From Gammaproteobacteria bacterium (lineage in GTDB: Bacteria; Pseudomonadota; Gammaproteobacteria; Eutrophobiales; Eutrophobiaceae), in contig SMWN01000090.1 in the NCBI GenBank assembly GCA_004356415.1, positions 1 to 8,573 on the forward strand: DNA of 8,573 bases. The letters run 5' to 3'. Made by a program: the position numbers and the translations under genes. This document shows positions 6,649 through 8,573 of the stretch, piece after piece. Position 1 is the first letter of the stretch. The number at the start of each line of letters is the position of its first letter. The notes beneath the pieces were generated by a model. The model was not told the origin of the DNA, searched no databases, and saw only the letters and a list, made by a program, of their open reading frames with translations.

Positions 6649-6714
6649 GAATGTCCGCTTTCGCTGGATAGCAGACGTTGGTGAAGGTCTGCTTAATACT
6701 GAAAGCGGACGTTC
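6649..6714. repeat. Double palindromic repeat (copy 3, two units)
   Basis: Two related hairpins lie side by side. The first (6649-6679) carries the CGCTGG loop seen in copy 4; the second (6686-6714) carries the AATACT loop seen in copy 2. The outermost arms GAATGTCCGCTTTC and GAAAGCGGACGTTC also pair with only one T/C difference. The inner arms AGCAGAC (6670-6676) and GTCTGCT (6687-6693) pair as well, so the whole 66 bases can fold as one long nested stem. It lies in the leader region of the carbonic anhydrase gene. Confidence 0.85.
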
Positions 6715-6880
6715 AGGTAGAAGTAAAGACAGGCAGTTATCAACCCTAACCAGGCGGTCAGTGTATATGAATGGTCCTAGTTGTGAACGTTGCTTACAAA
6801 TCATCATAAACCCAACACAAATATTAACAGAATAGCCATCGTCTGATCACACTCCACCTCTAAGCTTTCCTCAATAAATA
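6715..6880. other. Non-coding stretch between repeat copy 3 and the AhpD-like gene leader
   Basis: Together with flanking sites this makes a gene-free stretch of about 350 bases (6589-6937). No frame longer than about 22 codons with a sensible start was seen here, and no RNA gene was recognised. Its content is AT-rich filler with the promoter of the downstream gene presumably near its right end. Confidence 0.5.
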
Positions 6881-6885
6881 CATGG

Positions 6886-6917
6886 CCGGGATAATTTCCC
6901 CCGGTTAAATCGTTTAA
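6886..6917 (+). promoter_or_regulatory. Leader hairpin and inverted repeat before the AhpD-like gene
   Basis: CCGGG (6886-6890) pairs with CCCGG (6900-6904) around nine bases. Immediately after it, TTAAA-TCG-TTTAA (6905-6917) is a perfect inverted repeat. Both lie 20-50 bases before the ATG at 6938, between any promoter and the ribosome site GGAG (6927-6930). They could be a repressor site or a leader hairpin. No T-run follows the hairpin, so terminator function is unlikely. Confidence 0.35.
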
Positions 6918-6937
6918 TAATTTTCTGGAGACTTATT

Positions 6938-7687
6938 ATGGATCGGCTGAACCTTCCCAGTTACGCGAATCACTTAAAAAGCAGATTGTCATCTTTTTTA
7001 TCTGCTGATCATCAGACCGAACTGGGGCAAAGCCAGATTTACTGTGTCATGCTTGTTTCAGCACTTGTAAGCGGGAATTACTCTTTTGCCCGGGAAATAG
7101 AGAACATCATCGGGGAATCAACAGATAAAAAGGCAATAGCTCTTGCGAAAGTTACAGCAAAATTTGCAAACATGAATAAAAATGTAGACCCTTCATCTTC
7201 ACTTGATAGTGAAGTCGTTAAGATTGATTTTTGGATTTACATGCTAGCGGCATTGTTTATCTGTAATTTTGGTTCGTATATTAAACTTTGTAAAGAATTA
7301 CAGAAAAATAAAAATATTGACGAGGATACTATCCATAATATTATTCTTATCGCGGGAACAGTCCAATCAATGTCTATTATACATAAAGTTGAAAGCGAGC
7401 GTAAAAATAAAATGAATTTAAGAACTAAAATATGTCGTCATTTTTATACTAGTGAAGGTTGGTTTATCAATATGCGTTCAGGAGATGAGAAAATAACATC
7501 TCATATTGGCTTTAGAAAGATTAAATATCGTATGGAAGATAATATACCAACAGCAGGACCATTTAAGTGCCATAGTCAGTTATATAGATGGTTTTATGAA
7601 TATATTAGCTTGAATGGTTATTCGCATAATCGACCCTTATATATAAATGACATTATATTAATACCAGAATCTAACCGTTATTGGTGA
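6938..7687 (+). CDS. AhpD-like (carboxymuconolactone decarboxylase fold) protein lacking CXXC, with C-terminal extension
   Basis: The first ~150 residues follow the AhpD pattern: LPSYANHLKSRLSSFL (6-21) like the AhpD opening, a helical VMLVSALVSGN (37-47), AKFANMN (74-80) where AhpD has the MNN motif, DFWIYMLAALF (97-107), and IDEDTIHNIILIAGTVQSM (127-145) like the C-terminal helix pair. In AhpD the peroxidase and thiol chemistry depends on a CXXC; a gap-free match puts Asn110 and Ser113 in those places, with Cys109 one residue off. Typical peroxidase activity is therefore unlikely. Residues ~155-249 form an unrelated, aromatic-rich basic extension (GWFINMRSGDE, GPFKCHSQLYRWFYEYI) with a vague resemblance to short WF-x-TRxG...GPF domains. 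The start is fixed by GGAG at 6927-6930. The gene is AT-rich with many ATA codons, suggesting acquisition. The fold call is moderate; function is unknown. Confidence 0.6.
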   Translation: MDRLNLPSYANHLKSRLSSFLSADHQTELGQSQIYCVMLVSALVSGNYSFAREIENIIGESTDKKAIALAKVTAKFANMNKNVDPSSSLDSEVVKIDFWIYMLAALFICNFGSYIKLCKELQKNKNIDEDTIHNIILIAGTVQSMSIIHKVESERKNKMNLRTKICRHFYTSEGWFINMRSGDEKITSHIGFRKIKYRMEDNIPTAGPFKCHSQLYRWFYEYISLNGYSHNRPLYINDIILIPESNRYW

Positions 7688-7835
7688 GTGAACCGCTGAT
7701 TTTGTAAATCAATATATGTCCTTAAAGGATATTATTAGGAAATCTATTTTCTTGTGATTCCATATATTCCTTTCCTCATTGTTTGTTCAAGCTCAGACTG
7801 TTTCAGAACTATTATGGTGATATGTCACATCACAT

Positions 7836-7862
7836 GAATGACCGCAATGGGTCGCTAGTTTC
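7836..7862. repeat. Diverged half-unit beside repeat copy 4
   Basis: GAATGACCGCAATGGGTCG resembles the left arm of the palindrome family (GAATGTCCGC) but has no matching right arm. With the copy at 7881 it mimics the two-unit layout at 6649-6714, so it may be the worn first unit of a doublet. Confidence 0.35.
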
Positions 7863-7878
7863 CTATCATTACTTACCT

Positions 7879-7914
7879 CTGAACGTCCGCTTTCGCTGGA
7901 AAGCAGACGTTCAG
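7879..7914. repeat. Palindromic repeat, hairpin (copy 4)
   Basis: CTGAACGTCCGCTTTC and GAAAGCAGACGTTCAG form a 16-base-pair stem with one C-A mismatch around the tetraloop GCTG. It is the longest and best-preserved single unit in the window and ends only 15 bases before the tRNA-Ser fragment. Confidence 0.9.
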
Positions 7915-7929
7915 AACAATCAACGATTA

Positions 7930-7987
7930 TGGCGGAAAGGAAGGGATTCGAACCCTCGATACCTCTAAAGGTATAGCAGATTTCGAA
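7930..7987 (-). tRNA. 3' half of a tRNA-Ser(CGA) gene; probable attachment-site scar
   Basis: Read on the minus strand, 58 bases fit a class II tRNA from the anticodon loop to the encoded CCA. They are loop TTCGAAA with anticodon CGA (complement of 7983-7985), 3' anticodon stem TCTGC, an 18-base variable arm (ATACC, loop, GGTAT), T-arm GAGGG/CCCTT with loop TTCGAAT, acceptor strand CCTTTCC, discriminator G and CCA. Just upstream of the loop the required GCAGA strand is missing (TCTGA instead), and no D-arm or 5' acceptor strand follows, so it cannot be a working tRNA. Tyrosine-recombinase elements often recombine at the anticodon loop and leave such a displaced 3' half at their far end. By its orientation, the element should lie to the right of 7987 and the rebuilt tRNA gene beyond the window. 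Confidence 0.8.
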
Positions 7988-8256
7988 TCAGATTAATCCA
8001 ATAAATAACATTAAGTTACATATATAACAACAATAAAATTAGTTGGTTAGAGAAAATTTGTATTGTTATTTGTAGCTGATTATTGCCAGATATTGTAGTA
8101 AATTCCCCATGAGTCCCCCATAGAATGGGAATAATCACACTGTGTTCCCTGATTCAGTGGAATACAAATAAACGACCTTCATATCTTGCCCCGGTTGGAT
8201 ATAAACCAGCTAGGGCAATACTTACTATTACTTCATTAATAAGTTTCCTTATTTAT
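7988..8256. other. Gene-free AT-rich stretch inside the putative element end
   Basis: No coding frame is supported here. TCCCCAT (8104-8110) and TCCCCCAT (8114-8121) are direct repeats 10 bases apart, partly mirrored by ATGGGAAT at 8125-8132. Such G/C-run repeats near a tRNA attachment site can be arm-type integrase-binding sites, but this is a guess. A weak CTTAT/ATAAG hairpin spans 8248-8263 at the end of the next gene. Confidence 0.35.
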
Positions 8257-8493
8257 TTATAAGTAAGGCGAGATCATCTTCAATAATAACTCGCCAACTG
8301 AAACCCATGCCACACCTACAGCTATTATCACTGCTACAGCTGATAATAACATTGCGTAGTATGCAATAACATTTGCCTTGGTTGCCAAGTGTAAAGACTC
8401 ATCTTCTCGTTTTTCCTGACGGTCGTCTTTTTCTCTTTGTTCTTTTCTTGCTAATCCAGCTGCTATTTTTTGCCGTTCTTCTTTTTTACCCAT
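8257..8493 (-). CDS. Small single-span membrane protein of unknown function
   Basis: From the ATG at 8493 the protein has 78 residues. A GTG at 8502 would add three, but ATG is preferred here, with GTGG a few bases upstream as a weak ribosome site. Residues ~1-33 are very highly charged (KKEERQK, ARKEQREKDDRQEKRED) and likely helical or coiled coil in the cytoplasm. Residues ~43-66 form one membrane helix (IAYYAMLLSAVAVIIAVGVA). A short hydrophobic tail ends ISPYL. There are no cysteines and no recognised domain. Its place beside the tRNA scar suggests it is cargo of an integrated element. The contrast between charged N-terminus and clean helix makes a real gene likely, but nothing identifies its role. 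Confidence 0.55.
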   Translation of the reverse strand: MGKKEERQKIAAGLARKEQREKDDRQEKREDESLHLATKANVIAYYAMLLSAVAVIIAVGVAWVSVGELLLKMISPYL

Positions 8494-8573
8494 AGTAACC
8501 ACTATATATCAAATACTATAAAATATTAGAATCCTCTATTGTATGGCATCCAACAAGCAGCCATTATTTATTA

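Larger units (their letters stand above)
7688..7929. other. Gene-free stretch between the AhpD-like gene and the tRNA fragment
   Basis: Apart from the repeat copy at 7879-7914 and the diverged half-unit at 7836-7862, nothing convincing is seen. A plus-strand open frame at 7783-7968 runs through the repeat and the tRNA fragment and is not a believable gene. Confidence 0.5.

Noticed and set aside
6765..6835. A 22-codon plus-strand frame starting MNGPSC
   Set aside because: It is too short, and neither a ribosome site nor a recognisable pattern was found.
5742..7914. Integron attC sites
   Set aside because: The palindromes lack the GTTRRRY / RYYYAAC core pair, the genes lie on both strands with long spacers, and no integron integrase was seen.
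7783..7968. Plus-strand frame of 61 codons
   Set aside because: It runs through the palindromic repeat and antisense to the tRNA fragment; the ending RKGRDSNPRYL is the usual false translation of a tRNA T-arm region.
1..8573. CRISPR array, rRNA genes, complete insertion sequence
   Set aside because: No regularly spaced direct repeats, no rRNA sequence and no transposase frame were recognised in either strand.

Overview
The window is AT-rich DNA from a Gram-negative bacterium, most likely a gammaproteobacterium (a related betaproteobacterium is possible). The main reason is the divergent tesA / ybbA-ybbP arrangement, which matches the E. coli gene order. Signal peptides, a periplasmic carbonic anhydrase and fragments of chemotaxis and two-component genes fit a free-living aquatic organism. 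This lineage call is inference from gene content; no species can be named.

Layout. (1) Positions 1-1150 are a gene graveyard on the minus strand: a short tyrosine recombinase that has lost its normal N-terminus, the first ~38 residues of a methyl-accepting chemotaxis protein, the last ~40 residues of a response-regulator receiver domain, and a fragment of a Vsr/DUF559-like endonuclease. Two chimeric joints can be read directly, near 650 and near 920. (2) Positions 1151-4936 are a conserved block: tesA (minus strand) diverges from the ABC exporter pair ybbA-ybbP (plus strand). The first two genes overlap at their starts, and ybbA has no ATG, GTG or TTG at its proper N-terminus. (3) Positions 4937-7929 hold short transcription units separated by copies of one palindromic repeat: two small genes (one secreted), a periplasmic delta-class carbonic anhydrase on the opposite strand, and an AhpD-like protein that lacks the family's CXXC motif and carries an unrelated C-terminal extension. 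(4) At 7930-7987 lies the 3' half of a tRNA-Ser(CGA) gene, cut exactly at the anticodon loop. This is the usual scar of an integrated element. It is followed by AT-rich DNA and a small membrane-protein gene that probably belong to the element, which continues to the right.

How the parts work together. YbbA and YbbP should form an inner-membrane ABC complex working on envelope substrates, with TesA as a periplasmic lysophospholipase/thioesterase beside it. The carbonic anhydrase would interconvert CO2 and bicarbonate in the periplasm. The remaining genes look like accessory cargo. The most notable points are the cysteine-less AhpD-like protein, the repeat at every boundary between transcription units in 4937-7929, the tRNA-anticodon attachment scar, and the start-codon conflict between tesA and ybbA.
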